Source: Segatella copri
GTDB taxonomy: Bacteria > Bacteroidota > Bacteroidia > Bacteroidales > Bacteroidaceae
Length of the DNA stretch: 64,000 bases
NCBI RefSeq assembly: GCF_949820605.1
Contig: NZ_CATKVU010000007.1
Location: 248,001-312,000, forward strand
Direction: 5' to 3'
Of this stretch, positions 33,946 to 44,043 are shown piece after piece (positions within the stretch are counted from its first letter, which is position 1; each line of letters starts with the position of its first letter). The translations under genes and the position numbers were made by a program. Below the pieces are notes generated by a model that saw only the letters and a program-made list of their open reading frames with translations, did not search any database and had not been told where the DNA came from.

Positions 33946-35526
33946 ATGAAAAAGGACGAAATTATAGTACTTTTGAAGGAACAACTTCAGCTTGCAAACG
34001 AACAGCTTCAGCAAGCTAATGCTACAGTGAGTTCGCTGACCCTACAGGTCAACGAACTCATTGAACGTATAAAGTCATTAGAAGAACTACTCGTCCAGAA
34101 AGGAATCGCCATTGACAAAGCGAATCGTCAGAACAAGGCACTCGGCAAGCTCGTTTCAGGCAAGAAGTCCGAACGTCAGGAAAAGAATCCACAAGCCTCG
34201 ATGACCCAGGAGGAATTTGACAAGAAGAAAACAGAGCAGGCCGAAAAGAGAAAGGCACGCAAAAACAATGGTGCCAAGCGTGACATGCATTACGAGATGA
34301 AAGAGGTGCATGTTACGATAGATCCAGTCATGGATGCAGAGCTTTTGAAGACGTTGCGTCTCTTCGGGACTCGTACCTGTATACGTTACAGCATGGAACC
34401 CATCAAATTCATCAAGACCGTGTATCACATCAACACTTATACTGATGGATGTATCATGTATCCGGGGAAAACTCCGCCGGCTCTGTTGTTGAATTCTTCC
34501 TATTCACCTTCCTTTGCAGCAGGACTCCTGCAGATGCGATACATCTATTCCATGCCGGTAGAGCGAATCATCAAATACTTTGCCGACAATGGGTTTACGT
34601 TAAGGAAGGCCACGGCAAACAAGCTGATTGCCAGAAGTGCCGATGTACTGGAAAACTTCTATAAGGCTATCTGCCAAGTAGTGTTGCAGCAGGATTATGT
34701 CTCGGCGGACGAGACATACCATAAAGTACTGTTAGCCAAGACAAAGCCTGCGGACAAGGGTTCGAAGAAAGGCTACTTCTGGGCTGTAAGTGCGCCTAAA
34801 CTGGGACTTGTCTTCTTCGTATATGAGGATGGATCACGCTCTGAGCAGGTCATACTTAACGTATTCTCTGATTATAAAGGTACCATACAGAGTGATGCAT
34901 ATGCTCCTTACCGGAAACTGGAGTCGGATGCTTATCCTGACATCATGAGAATCGCCTGTCTACAGCATGTCAAGAGAGACTTCATCGACTGCGGCAAGGA
35001 GGACAAGGATGCTCAGGAAGTCGTAGATATCCTCAACAGATTTTATCGAGAAGACAAAAAACATAAGGTTGGGGTAAATGGATGGACCGTTGAAGACCAT
35101 CTAGCCTATCGGCAGTCATATGCACCGGACATTTTACAGGATTTATTGGAGAAACTGGAGGAAATATCTTCCAGGAAGGATTTGCTGCCCAAGTCTACCT
35201 TGGCGCAGGCGGTCGGTTATGCCCTTAATGAATATAATGCCATTTGTGACATCTTCAAAAGAGGTGATACGGCTCTCGATAACAACTATATTGAGAGAAT
35301 CCAGAGGTACATATCACTATCAAGAAGAAACTCAATGTTCTTTGGTTCGCACGAAGGAGCAAGCCGGGCGGCTATCCTATATTCCATCGCCATCTCATGC
35401 AGGCTGAATGGCATTAATCTGTTTGAATACATATGCGACGTAATAGAAAAGACTGCAGAATGGCAACCCAATACCCCATTGGAAAAATATAGAAACTTAC
35501 TTCCTGACCGATGGAAAAAGCAGTAA
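33946..35526 (+). CDS. tnpC: IS66-family transposase
   Basis: 526 residues, full length. An N-terminal coiled coil (QLQLANEQLQQANATVSSL) precedes the zinc-binding/HTH region and the DDE domain, with DYVSADETYHKVL, QSDAYAPYRKLES and the C-terminal IS66-C motif NNYIERIQRYISLSRRNSMFFGSHEGA. A TATCTTTGC at 33934-33942 lies only three bases before the ATG, so it is either chance or gives a near-leaderless message. The transposase is intact although tnpB is not. Confidence 0.94.
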   Translation: MKKDEIIVLLKEQLQLANEQLQQANATVSSLTLQVNELIERIKSLEELLVQKGIAIDKANRQNKALGKLVSGKKSERQEKNPQASMTQEEFDKKKTEQAEKRKARKNNGAKRDMHYEMKEVHVTIDPVMDAELLKTLRLFGTRTCIRYSMEPIKFIKTVYHINTYTDGCIMYPGKTPPALLLNSSYSPSFAAGLLQMRYIYSMPVERIIKYFADNGFTLRKATANKLIARSADVLENFYKAICQVVLQQDYVSADETYHKVLLAKTKPADKGSKKGYFWAVSAPKLGLVFFVYEDGSRSEQVILNVFSDYKGTIQSDAYAPYRKLESDAYPDIMRIACLQHVKRDFIDCGKEDKDAQEVVDILNRFYREDKKHKVGVNGWTVEDHLAYRQSYAPDILQDLLEKLEEISSRKDLLPKSTLAQAVGYALNEYNAICDIFKRGDTALDNNYIERIQRYISLSRRNSMFFGSHEGASRAAILYSIAISCRLNGINLFEYICDVIEKTAEWQPNTPLEKYRNLLPDRWKKQ

Positions 35527-35604
35527 CAGCATTAGTTTAATCAGCTGTTACTGCTTTTTTTGAATTATGCAAGGTATAAACGCGGAGACGCTTACCATAA
35601 AAAA

Positions 35605-35639
35605 GGGGACATACGCCTTGTGATAAGGCACATGTCCCT
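35605..35639 (-). terminator. Terminator of the TPR/HTH regulator gene
   Basis: A strong hairpin with GGGACAT and ATGTCCC arms plus an inner GCCTT/AAGGC stem is followed on the minus strand by CCTTTTTTTATG. It lies 24 bases after the stop codon and immediately outside the IS66 right end. Confidence 0.85.
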
Positions 35640-35662
35640 TTGAAATCAGGCTGTTTGGGGTG

Positions 35663-37477
35663 TTAGACTTCTGTATTGACCTTTTCCTTCAGTCTCTTAT
35701 AAAACTCTTCTTTGTCGTAGCGGGCGGCGTTCAATACTCGAGTCTTGTAACTCTTGATGGTGTTAACTGAGTAGTTGAGCGAACGTGCCAGGTCTTCATT
35801 TTTGGTAATGCCCAATCTGATGAGGGCAAAGATGCGCATTTCCACGGTGAGTCGCTCACCCGTTTTGGGAACTATCCTACACTCTGGGCGAAGAAAGGAA
35901 TTGAAGCTTTCCTCAAAATTCGGGAAGAGCATCTGCAAAATACTATCCATCTGATAAAAGGTGTCGAATGCGGCTCCCTTTTGGGCATCGAATACGTTTT
36001 TGAGTCCTTCGTAATCTCGGATGGTGAGTCGGCGCAAAACTTCCTTGCGCAGTTTCTCGATGGCAACCTGGTGGTTCGCACTGCCCACTATCAATTGACT
36101 CAGTACTACTTCTTTGATGTGCCCTGCTTCAATAAGTTCCTTGTTGATGCTCGCAATCTGTACGTTCTTTTCGTAAAGATGTTTCATCTGAGACTCGATG
36201 AGTGACTTCTGCCGATGGAGCGTTTTTCGCTGTTTCTTCATGACGATGATTGCAGCTATCAATAGGACAATCACGATGCTCAGGAAAATGAGACCGATAG
36301 TGAGCCACATTTTCTGCCTTTGAGTGATTGCATAGAGGTCCTTATCTATCTGGGGATAGCTGAATGCTATCTCGGAATAGCGGTAACGTGAATGATATTG
36401 TTCGGCATTGTGCATCGCTACATTGATGAGCATGTACGAACGGGCAATGTCGCCTGTGACGTAAGCGATTTCGGCTATCTTTCTGGCAGCAGGATATTCC
36501 ACTGAGCCACGCTTGATTTCCATGATGGCCGATTGGCTGATGCATTCTGCTGCCTTGGTGTAGTTGCGTAATCCCATATAGTTGTATCCCAGGTTGCCAA
36601 GAGCGTAGGCATAGTATGCAGAGGTAGGAGATAATTTGCTGATCAGTATTTTGCTTTGCTTAATGGCCTCGGCATATTTGGTTTCGTGGAAGTACATCTT
36701 TACGAGCATGTCATCGAGCAGGTAAGAGTCTGAAGACACAGTTTGCTTCAATTCTCCATACAGTCGCTTCATGTTTTCCAGATAGGTGTCTTTGGAAAGA
36801 ATGCGATATGGGGTGTAGAATCCGTTCTCGAATTCCAGGTTGAATGCAGCTACGATATAGTTGATTCGGATATCTTGCGAGCAAGTTCTGGGAGCAATCT
36901 TTGCCAAAGTCTCCGCCGCCTCTCTGAAGTACCCGCTATTGGTAAATGCTTGGGCCTCGTAGATGTAGGCTTGTGCCAGATAGTCGTAAGGACTTTTGGT
37001 TGAAGGGGCTTTTGAGTTAGCCTTGGGAGAATTTGCCAACTGCAGTGCTAGCTCTTCGCAATGGCGGGCGCATTGGTAAGAATCCTCAAAGTTGAGCAGG
37101 AATTGTATGCGAAACAGCTTCTCCCTGAGTTCGTATTGCTTTGTGAGGGGTTGGGGGATACCTAACTGCTGCTTAATCGTATTTACTTTCTGTCTCTGTT
37201 TCGCATGAAAGATGGAGGTGTCTGCCAGTGTTTCGCATACCTTATTTATATAAGGCTTTATCTTCTTGCTTATGGTTTTGCCGTAAGTAGCACCTTTGGC
37301 CTCAAACTCCGCCTTCATCTTTTCGATAGGCATACGATTAATGGTTCCTGCCATTGGGGTTTGGGCAGAAATAAGGATTGGGCAGCAAGTCAGTATAGAG
37401 AGACATGCTATCACAAAGCTATGCTTGCAAGCTTGAAACCTCTTTTTGGAGGTTGTTTTTTCTTCTCTAAATGTCAT
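35663..37477 (-). CDS. TPR sensor-regulator with LuxR-like HTH
   Basis: About 604 residues. A signal-like N-terminal segment (SFVIACLSILTCCPILISAQ) is followed by TPR-type helices (about 100-340), one membrane segment (WLTIGLIFLSIVIVLLIAAI), a coiled coil, and a C-terminal HTH (EMRIFALIRLGITKNEDLAR ... SVNTIKSYKTRVLNAARY). ATG 37477 fits the promoter at 37507-37515; the longer in-frame Met lies inside the neighbouring transporter gene. It shares its architecture with the regulator at 19070-20668. The target genes are unknown. Confidence 0.85.
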   Translation of the reverse strand: MTFREEKTTSKKRFQACKHSFVIACLSILTCCPILISAQTPMAGTINRMPIEKMKAEFEAKGATYGKTISKKIKPYINKVCETLADTSIFHAKQRQKVNTIKQQLGIPQPLTKQYELREKLFRIQFLLNFEDSYQCARHCEELALQLANSPKANSKAPSTKSPYDYLAQAYIYEAQAFTNSGYFREAAETLAKIAPRTCSQDIRINYIVAAFNLEFENGFYTPYRILSKDTYLENMKRLYGELKQTVSSDSYLLDDMLVKMYFHETKYAEAIKQSKILISKLSPTSAYYAYALGNLGYNYMGLRNYTKAAECISQSAIMEIKRGSVEYPAARKIAEIAYVTGDIARSYMLINVAMHNAEQYHSRYRYSEIAFSYPQIDKDLYAITQRQKMWLTIGLIFLSIVIVLLIAAIIVMKKQRKTLHRQKSLIESQMKHLYEKNVQIASINKELIEAGHIKEVVLSQLIVGSANHQVAIEKLRKEVLRRLTIRDYEGLKNVFDAQKGAAFDTFYQMDSILQMLFPNFEESFNSFLRPECRIVPKTGERLTVEMRIFALIRLGITKNEDLARSLNYSVNTIKSYKTRVLNAARYDKEEFYKRLKEKVNTEV

Positions 37478-37506
37478 TCTATAGGGTTTGAGGGGTTCAA
37501 TTGACA

Positions 37507-37515
37507 GCAAAGTTA
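37507..37515 (-). promoter_or_regulatory. -7 element TAACTTTGC of the TPR/HTH regulator
   Basis: Minus-strand TAnnTTTGC match 29 bases before ATG 37477; it supports that start. Confidence 0.7.
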
Positions 37516-37536
37516 ATACTAATATTTGAAATCTCT

Positions 37537-38112
37537 TTAATATAATAGTACCAATCCTGCAAAAGCCGAGTAGAGTATCATGCGGATAGGATTGATCTTC
37601 ATCACCTTCACGCCGATAAAGGTAGCAAAGAAGAGGGCGATGGAGATATAGAATCTCCAAGGATTTTCGGGAGTAGAGAAGTTCTCGCCATTCATCAGAA
37701 GCAGGGCTGCGGCTCCTACCAGACCGACGATGGCTGGGCGAAGACCGATGAAGATGCTCTGGACGGCTGAGGTGTTCATATACTTGTACAGCATCTTGCT
37801 GATAAGAATCATCAAAACCAAGGATGGGAGAACCAGCGCAAAGGTCGCCATGGCACTTCCGAGTACAGCCATTATGCCACTCATGCCGGCATTATGGACA
37901 GCTGTATAGCCACAATAGGTAGCGGTGTTGATACCGATAGGTCCCGGTGTCATCTGAGAAATGGCAACCACATCGGTAAACTCTTGCATCGTCATCCAAT
38001 GATACTGCGTAACAACCTGTCCCTGAATCAGGGATAGCATGGAATAGCCACCTCCGAATCCGAAGACGCCTATCTGAATGAATACGATGAAAAGCTGAAA
38101 AAATATCATCAT
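37537..38112 (-). CDS. Chromate transporter family protein, half-size (second)
   Basis: 191 residues with about six hydrophobic segments and the CHR-domain signature FGGGYSMLSLIQGQVV and QMTPGPIGINTATYCGY. Bacteria with short-chain ChrA use a pair of homologous half-proteins of opposite topology. The partner gene lies 37 bases upstream. Whether the pair exports chromate or another anion is unknown in Bacteroidota. Confidence 0.88.
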   Translation of the reverse strand: MMIFFQLFIVFIQIGVFGFGGGYSMLSLIQGQVVTQYHWMTMQEFTDVVAISQMTPGPIGINTATYCGYTAVHNAGMSGIMAVLGSAMATFALVLPSLVLMILISKMLYKYMNTSAVQSIFIGLRPAIVGLVGAAALLLMNGENFSTPENPWRFYISIALFFATFIGVKVMKINPIRMILYSAFAGLVLLY

Positions 38113-38149
38113 TATGTTTTAAGCTATTTACTTTTTTACCCTTTTACCT

Positions 38150-38701
38150 TTATTCCGTTGGCTGGATAAACTGTCCATAGATGTAGCCACCTACGGCAGC
38201 TGCGATAATCACCCAGATTGGGTTGACGCCCAAAAGCCAGATCAGAAGGGCGGATAGAATAGGAATCCAGCAGTTGACAAGCGAAATACCGGCACTCTTG
38301 GCAAGCGAGAACGTAGGTACGGCTATCAATGCCACGACGGCAGGACGGATGCCTGCAAACATGGCAGCAACAACCTTGTTGTCTTCAAACTGATGGAAAA
38401 ACATGGCTATTGCTAAGATAATAAGGAACGATGGCAACGAAGCGCCGAGGGTGCAGACGATGGCTCCCGGTGTCTTTGCCAACTTATATCCGAGCAGGGA
38501 ACTCATGTTGATGGCCAAGGCGCCCGGACAAATCTGGGTAGTAGCAATGGCATCCAAGAATTCCTCCTTCGTCATCCAATGATGCTTGTCGACGACTTCG
38601 GATTCTATAATAGGAATCATGGCATAGCCACCCCCAAAGGTGACTATGCCAATCTTCATAAATGTTTTGAATAATGTAAGATAACTTACGCTATTATTCA
38701 T
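38150..38701 (-). CDS. Chromate transporter family protein, half-size (first)
   Basis: 183 residues of the CHR family: FGGGYAMIPIIESEVV, QICPGALAINMSSLLGYK, and several membrane segments. It is followed by its paralogous partner, with which it likely forms the functional transporter. It starts 27 bases after purL, so read-through from purL is possible. The A/T-rich spacers on both sides contain GGTAAAAAAG-type simple repeats. Confidence 0.88.
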   Translation of the reverse strand: MNNSVSYLTLFKTFMKIGIVTFGGGYAMIPIIESEVVDKHHWMTKEEFLDAIATTQICPGALAINMSSLLGYKLAKTPGAIVCTLGASLPSFLIILAIAMFFHQFEDNKVVAAMFAGIRPAVVALIAVPTFSLAKSAGISLVNCWIPILSALLIWLLGVNPIWVIIAAAVGGYIYGQFIQPTE

Positions 38702-38728
38702 TTTTTACCTTCTTACTTTTTTACCTTT

Positions 38729-41700
38729 TTACTTTTTCAAAGCTCTTTCTTCGATCCACTGACGTGCATTGACAAATGCCTCAATCCAAGGAGTTACCTC
38801 GTCGTTGCGGCGATCAGCTGGATACCAGGCGTTCTGCCATGGGAAGATGGCACGCTCCAAGTGTGGCATCATAGCCAAGTGGCGACCATCTGCAGAGCAG
38901 ATACCTGCTACATTGTAGTCACTGCCGTTAGGATTACCTGGATACTCAGCATAGTTGTACTTCGCAATGATGTTGTAGTGATCCTCTGGCTCTGGCAAGT
39001 AGAAACGACCCTCGCCGTGAGCTACCCAGATACCGAGCTTATCACCGCTCAGGCTACCGAACATCACACTGTCGTTCTGAGGAATGGTCAAACCGAGGAA
39101 TGTGCTCTCGAACTTCTTGGATGTGTTGTGGCAGAGGTGTGAACGATGCTTGTGCTCAGGATTGATGAGGTTCAACTCAACCATCAGCTGGCAACCGTTG
39201 CAGATACCGAGTGAAAGGGTATCCTCACGGGCATAGAACTTATCGAGTGCCTCTTTAGCCTTAGGATTGTAGAGGAATGCACCAGCCCAACCCTTGGCAG
39301 AACCGAGAACATCGGAGTTAGAGAAACCACCGCAGAATACGATGAAGTTCACATCTTCCAGCGTCTCACGACCAGAAATCAAGTCGGTCATCATCACATC
39401 CTTTACATCGAAGCCGGCGAGATACATAGAGTATGCCATCTCACGCTCACCATTGGTACCCTTCTCACGGATGATAGCTGCCTTGATGCCAGATGGCTTG
39501 CGACGGTTAGCGTCGAGGCTGTAGCTGGCGAGGGTTCCCTTGAAGCCATAACCGAAGTTCATCTCGATAGGCTGCTTCTTATAGTTGGTGTAACGCTTCT
39601 TGGCCATACCATTCATGCTCTGCTTGCGGTCGAGTAGGTAAGAGGTCTTATACCAGTCGTCGCGCAAAGCATCGATATCGAACTCGTGCTCGAAGCCTTC
39701 CTTCTTGATGATAATCTTGCGGAGCTCAGGAGCTGGATAACCAATCTTGGCATAACCGATATCGTTCTCATCGAAGAATGCCTTCAACTCGTCCTTGTGA
39801 GCATCGCTTACCTGGATGACAACACCTGGGTTCTCTGCGAAGAGGGTCTTGATGATGTCGGCATCTGCGATGTCGTGGAGGTTGATCTTCATACCGCCCT
39901 CTACGTTGGCGAATGTCATTTCGAGGAGAGTTGTAATCAAACCACCGGCGCTGATATCGTGACCAGCCATTACCCAGCCGCGGTTGATGAGTTCCTGTAC
40001 GGCGTTGAAGCAGTCAACGAAGTACTCTGGGTTCTTGACGGTAGGAACATCGCTGCCCACCTTGCCCAGACTCTGAGCGAAAGCAGAACCACCGAGGCGC
40101 TGCTCGTCGAAGCTGAAGTCGATATGGTAGAGGCTAGAGTTCTTGTCGTTAACGAGAACTGGGCTAACCACCTTCTTGACATCTGAAACCTCACCACCGG
40201 CACTTACGATAACGGTACCCGGAGCGATGATCTTCTCGCCGTTAGGATACTGCTGGGTCAAAGAGAGAGAATCCTTACCTGTTGGTACGTTTACGTGGAT
40301 GGCGCAGCAGAAGTCTGACAATGCCTTCACACCCTCGTACAGACGGGCATCCTCACCTTTCTGACTGCGGCAAGGCCACATCCAGTTGGCTGAGAGGCTG
40401 ATGCTGTCCATGCCATCTGCCAATGGAGCCCATACGATATTAGTCAATGACTCTGCTACAGAGAGTACTGAACCTGCCTTAGGATCGGCAAGACCAGCCT
40501 GAGGAGCATGACCCATTGCTGTTACGATACCCTTCTCGCCACGATAGTCGAGTGCTACGACACCACAGTCTGAGAGTGGCAACTGAATCTGACCCTGGCA
40601 CTGCTGACGGGCAATCTTACCTGTTACGGAACGGTCTACCTTGTTGGTCAACCAGTCCTTACAAGCCACAGCCTCCATCTGGAGAACACGCTGCAAGTAC
40701 TCGTCGAGGTTATCAGCAGAATAAGTTACATCTTCATATTTACGCTCTACGGTCTCATCTACCATCACAGTCTTAGGAGTATGACCGAACATCTGAGCTA
40801 CATCGAGGTCGAATGGCTTCACGCCGTCAGCCTGCTTGAAGCTGAAGTGAGCATCGCCAGTAGTCTCACCAACCACGTACATTGGAGCACGCTCACGGTC
40901 GGCAATCTTTTGAACCTCGCTGATATACTTCTCGTCGATGAGCAAGCCCATGCGCTCCTGGCTCTCGTTTGCGATGATTTCCTTGGCGCTCAAAGTCTTG
41001 TCGCCGATAGGCAACTTAGACATGTCGATTTCGCCACCGCACTCTTCTACCAACTCAGAGAGACAGTTCAAGTGACCGGCTGAACCGTGGTCGTGGATGC
41101 TGACTACTGGGTTCTCATCGTTCTCAACGAGTGCACGAACCAGGTTATAGGCACGCTTCTGCATCTCAGGGTTGGCACGCTGAACAGCGTTCAACTCGAT
41201 ACCGTTGCTGTAACGGCCTGTATCTACAGAAGAAACAGAACCACCACCAAGACCGATGCGATAGTTATCACCACCTACTACTACAACCTTGTTGCCCTTC
41301 TGTGGCTCACCCTTCTTGTAGTCACGCTTCTTGCCGTAGCCTACACCACCAGCAAGCATGATTACCTTATCGTATGCATACTTCTCACCATTCTCCTCGT
41401 GCTCGAATGTAAGCACAGAACCGGTGATGAGAGGCTGACCGAACTTGTTACCGAAGTCTGATGCACCGTTGGAAGCCTTGATCAGAATCTGCTCAGGAGT
41501 CTGATAGAGCCACTTACGTACTGGCATGATATCTTCCCAGTCGCGCTCAACATCACTCTTGCCGTTGTCATCCTTCAGGCGAGGATAAGCAGTCATGTAG
41601 CAGGCTGTACCTGCGATAGGCCATGAACCAACACCACCACCCATACGGTCGCGGATTTCACCACCCGTACCGGTAGCAGCACCATTGAAAGGCTCTACAG

Positions 41701-42460
41701 TAGTAGGGAAGTTGTGAGTCTCAGCCTTCAGAGAGATAACACTCTCGATATCCTTCACCTGGAAGAAATCGCTGGTAGTCTGATCGGCTGGAGCAAACTG
41801 CTCGATAACAGGACCCTGAGAGAAAGCCACGTTGTCCTTGTAAGCAGAGAGAATCTTGTTAGGATTCTCGTTGGTGGTCTTCTTGATCATGTTGAAGAGA
41901 GAAGACTCCATCTCCTTACCGTCGATGATAAACTGGCCGCCGAAAATCTTGTGGCGGCAGTGCTCTGAGTTGATCTGTGCGAAACCGAAGATTTCGCTGT
42001 CGGTGAGAGGACGTCCGTTCTCTTTCTCCAGCTTGTGGAGATAAGCCATTTCGTCCTCACTGAGGGCAAGACCCTCTTCCTCGTTATACTTCTCGAGGTC
42101 GTCGACGTACTTGATAGGTTCTGGCTGGTGGTTCACGGTGAACACATCCTGTCCGATACCGTTGTACATACGCTGGAGCATAGGGTCGTGCTCAGCGTCT
42201 TCGCTATCTACAGGGAAGTACTCCTCGATACGCGAAATGCCGTTAAGACTCATGTTCTGAGTAATCTCAACGGCATTCGTACTCCAAGGAGTAATCATTT
42301 CACGGCGTGGACCGACATAGAAGCCCTGCAACTGCTGGGCGTCCTCTAAAGTCGCGTCACCATAAAGCCAACAAAGTTCATTGATTTCGTCCTGAGATGG
42401 TTTGTGGTCAATCTCGGTCGCAATCACACTCTTAGATGGAGTTCTAAAAAAAAGAATCAT
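38729..42460 (-). CDS. purL: Phosphoribosylformylglycinamidine synthase
   Basis: 1243 residues, the large single-chain type. It performs the fourth step of de novo purine synthesis, converting FGAR to FGAM with glutamine and ATP. The AIR-synthase-like halves show ETHNFPTTVEPFNGAATGTG and MGGGVGSWPI. The C-terminal glutamine amidotransferase shows VFCGGFSNSDVLGSAKGWAG, the nucleophile Cys in LGICNGCQLM, and HGEGRFY. The length is close to the usual roughly 1230-1300 residues. The promoter is at 42506-42514. No purine riboswitch was seen in the short leader. Confidence 0.97.
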   Translation of the reverse strand: MILFFRTPSKSVIATEIDHKPSQDEINELCWLYGDATLEDAQQLQGFYVGPRREMITPWSTNAVEITQNMSLNGISRIEEYFPVDSEDAEHDPMLQRMYNGIGQDVFTVNHQPEPIKYVDDLEKYNEEEGLALSEDEMAYLHKLEKENGRPLTDSEIFGFAQINSEHCRHKIFGGQFIIDGKEMESSLFNMIKKTTNENPNKILSAYKDNVAFSQGPVIEQFAPADQTTSDFFQVKDIESVISLKAETHNFPTTVEPFNGAATGTGGEIRDRMGGGVGSWPIAGTACYMTAYPRLKDDNGKSDVERDWEDIMPVRKWLYQTPEQILIKASNGASDFGNKFGQPLITGSVLTFEHEENGEKYAYDKVIMLAGGVGYGKKRDYKKGEPQKGNKVVVVGGDNYRIGLGGGSVSSVDTGRYSNGIELNAVQRANPEMQKRAYNLVRALVENDENPVVSIHDHGSAGHLNCLSELVEECGGEIDMSKLPIGDKTLSAKEIIANESQERMGLLIDEKYISEVQKIADRERAPMYVVGETTGDAHFSFKQADGVKPFDLDVAQMFGHTPKTVMVDETVERKYEDVTYSADNLDEYLQRVLQMEAVACKDWLTNKVDRSVTGKIARQQCQGQIQLPLSDCGVVALDYRGEKGIVTAMGHAPQAGLADPKAGSVLSVAESLTNIVWAPLADGMDSISLSANWMWPCRSQKGEDARLYEGVKALSDFCCAIHVNVPTGKDSLSLTQQYPNGEKIIAPGTVIVSAGGEVSDVKKVVSPVLVNDKNSSLYHIDFSFDEQRLGGSAFAQSLGKVGSDVPTVKNPEYFVDCFNAVQELINRGWVMAGHDISAGGLITTLLEMTFANVEGGMKINLHDIADADIIKTLFAENPGVVIQVSDAHKDELKAFFDENDIGYAKIGYPAPELRKIIIKKEGFEHEFDIDALRDDWYKTSYLLDRKQSMNGMAKKRYTNYKKQPIEMNFGYGFKGTLASYSLDANRRKPSGIKAAIIREKGTNGEREMAYSMYLAGFDVKDVMMTDLISGRETLEDVNFIVFCGGFSNSDVLGSAKGWAGAFLYNPKAKEALDKFYAREDTLSLGICNGCQLMVELNLINPEHKHRSHLCHNTSKKFESTFLGLTIPQNDSVMFGSLSGDKLGIWVAHGEGRFYLPEPEDHYNIIAKYNYAEYPGNPNGSDYNVAGICSADGRHLAMMPHLERAIFPWQNAWYPADRRNDEVTPWIEAFVNARQWIEERALKK

Positions 42461-42505
42461 ACTTGCTTTCTTTTATATTATTAATGTATTTATTTCTTTT
42501 CGAGT

Positions 42506-42514
42506 GCAAAGATA
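42506..42514 (-). promoter_or_regulatory. -7 element TATCTTTGC of purL
   Basis: Minus-strand consensus match 46 bases before the purL ATG. Confidence 0.7.
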
Positions 42515-42731
42515 GTGCAATTTCAAGACACTACAAAATAAAACACTGTTTTTTATGTTTTTTTTGTTGAGATTTGAGCTATTCTTACCTTGAGAGGCTA
42601 CATTTGACGGTTTAGCTATCAGAAAAGTGCTTTCTGTAGCCTTTTTTGGTTAAAAAGGTGATAAATAAAGATTTAGAGGTTAAAAATGTCTAAATGCGTT
42701 TGACAAATGTTGTTTATTCGAGTCTTATCTG

Positions 42732-42740
42732 TAACTTTGC
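42732..42740 (+). promoter_or_regulatory. -7 element TAACTTTGC of the OmpA-like lipoprotein gene
   Basis: Consensus match giving a leader of about 150 bases before ATG 42898. The leader has a GC-richer patch with short complementary runs (CTTCCGG/CCGGGAG, about 42788-42814) that might fold. The remaining 190 bases back to the purL promoter are A/T-rich with no recognised feature. Confidence 0.65.
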
Positions 42741-42897
42741 AAGTGAAAGAAGTAAATCAGCTTCTGGATGTCCTAAAATGCAGGTACTTCCGGATAACGG
42801 ATGAAAGCCGGGAGAACTCTAATATAATAGAAGGTAGAAAGCGACGTTAAGATATACTATAATCAATAATAACAAGAAAATTTAAATTAGTAAGAAT

Positions 42898-43752
42898 ATG
42901 AAACAGACAAAGTTAATGGTAATGGCAATGATGGCTGTAGCTCTGATGGCTACAAGCTGTGCAAGTAAGAAGGATCTTCAGAATTGCCAGAATGAGAATA
43001 AGGAATTGTCAAGCAACTATCAGGCTACCAAGGAAAAACTGGCAGCTACAGAGGCTAGTCTGGCAGCAGCCCAGGAGCAGCTTGCTACTGCAAAGAGCGA
43101 TTACGCTAAGTTGCAGAGTTCACTTGACAAGAGTTTGAACAATGCAAGCCAGAACAACGTGAGCATTGAGAAACTCGTTGACCAGATCAACGAGAGTAAC
43201 CAGTATATCCGTCACCTGGTTGAGGTAAAGAGCAAGAGCGATTCGCTCAACATGGTTCTTACCAACAACCTGACCCGCTCTTTGAGCAAGGAAGAGATGA
43301 AGGAGGTTGATGTTCAGGTTCTGAAGGGTGTAGTTTACATTTCTCTGGCTGACAATATGCTCTATCAGAGTGGTAGCTATGAGGTGAACAGCCGTGCTCA
43401 GGAAACATTGAGCAAGATTGCTAAGATCATCACAGACTATAAGGATTACGATGTGCTCGTAGAGGGTAATACCGATAACGTACCAGTAAGCACGACAAGT
43501 GCCAAGATGAAGAATATCCGCAACAACTGGGACCTCTCTGCTCTCCGTGCAGCTTCTGTTGTTCAGTACTTGCAGGATCACTTCGGCGTAAATCCTAAGC
43601 GTCTTACAGCTGGTGGCCGTGGTGAGTACAACCCTGTAACAACTAACGATACAGAGGTAGGCAAGCAGCGCAACCGCCGCACTCAGATTATCATCACTCC
43701 TAAGCTCGACCAGTTCATGGACTTGATCGACAAGGCTCCAGAGGAGAAGTAA
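42898..43752 (+). CDS. OmpA-family lipoprotein
   Basis: 284 residues. Lipobox MATSC (Cys21) is followed by a coiled-coil region (about 30-120, rich in Ala/Glu/Lys/Gln) and a C-terminal OmpA peptidoglycan-binding domain with GNTDNVPVSTTSAK, NWDLSALRAASVVQYL and RRTQIII. Role: anchoring the outer membrane to peptidoglycan. It is monocistronic, with promoter at 42732 and terminator at 43812. Confidence 0.92.
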   Translation: MKQTKLMVMAMMAVALMATSCASKKDLQNCQNENKELSSNYQATKEKLAATEASLAAAQEQLATAKSDYAKLQSSLDKSLNNASQNNVSIEKLVDQINESNQYIRHLVEVKSKSDSLNMVLTNNLTRSLSKEEMKEVDVQVLKGVVYISLADNMLYQSGSYEVNSRAQETLSKIAKIITDYKDYDVLVEGNTDNVPVSTTSAKMKNIRNNWDLSALRAASVVQYLQDHFGVNPKRLTAGGRGEYNPVTTNDTEVGKQRNRRTQIIITPKLDQFMDLIDKAPEEK

Positions 43753-43811
43753 AAAGGCTATTTAAAGGTAAAAAGGTGAAAGGGTAAAAAAGTAAAAAGG
43801 TAAATAATTAG

Positions 43812-43849
43812 AGGCATCAATGAGTTTTCGGGCTCATTGATGCCTTTTT
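43812..43849 (+). terminator. Terminator after the OmpA-like lipoprotein gene
   Basis: A perfect 13-bp stem AGGCATCAATGAG / CTCATTGATGCCT with an 8-base loop is followed by a T-run. The preceding spacer (43753-43803) holds simple repeats of the GGTAAAAAAGTAAAAAGG type. Confidence 0.92.
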
Positions 43850-43956
43850 AGGTATAAATATACAGATTTTATGATTTAAGTACGTAAAAAAGTGCTTTTT
43901 GTTATCATTTTGCTAGAATTATTCTTAATTTCCTTTCTTTTCCTAATTATTTTTAT

Positions 43957-43965
43957 TAATTTTGC
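43957..43965 (+). promoter_or_regulatory. -7 element TAATTTTGC of icd
   Basis: Consensus match about 80 bases before the icd ATG. Confidence 0.65.
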
Positions 43966-44043
43966 AGGCAAAATATCAAGGGTACACTTGGCTGCCCTGA
44001 TCATTGTACATTGTAAATTATTAATTATACATTATATTGTGTT

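Larger units (their letters stand above)
30273..35595. mobile_element. IS66-family element with nested IS110 insertions
   Basis: Terminal inverted repeats of 27 bases at 30273-30299 and 35569-35595 match at 26 positions, both starting GTAAGCG. An 8-bp duplication CATAAAAA lies directly outside on both sides (30265-30272 and 35596-35603), as IS66 elements make. Inside are orfA, a split tnpB and tnpC. The roughly 2.7 kb insertion in tnpB carries two IS110 transposases. Confidence 0.95.
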
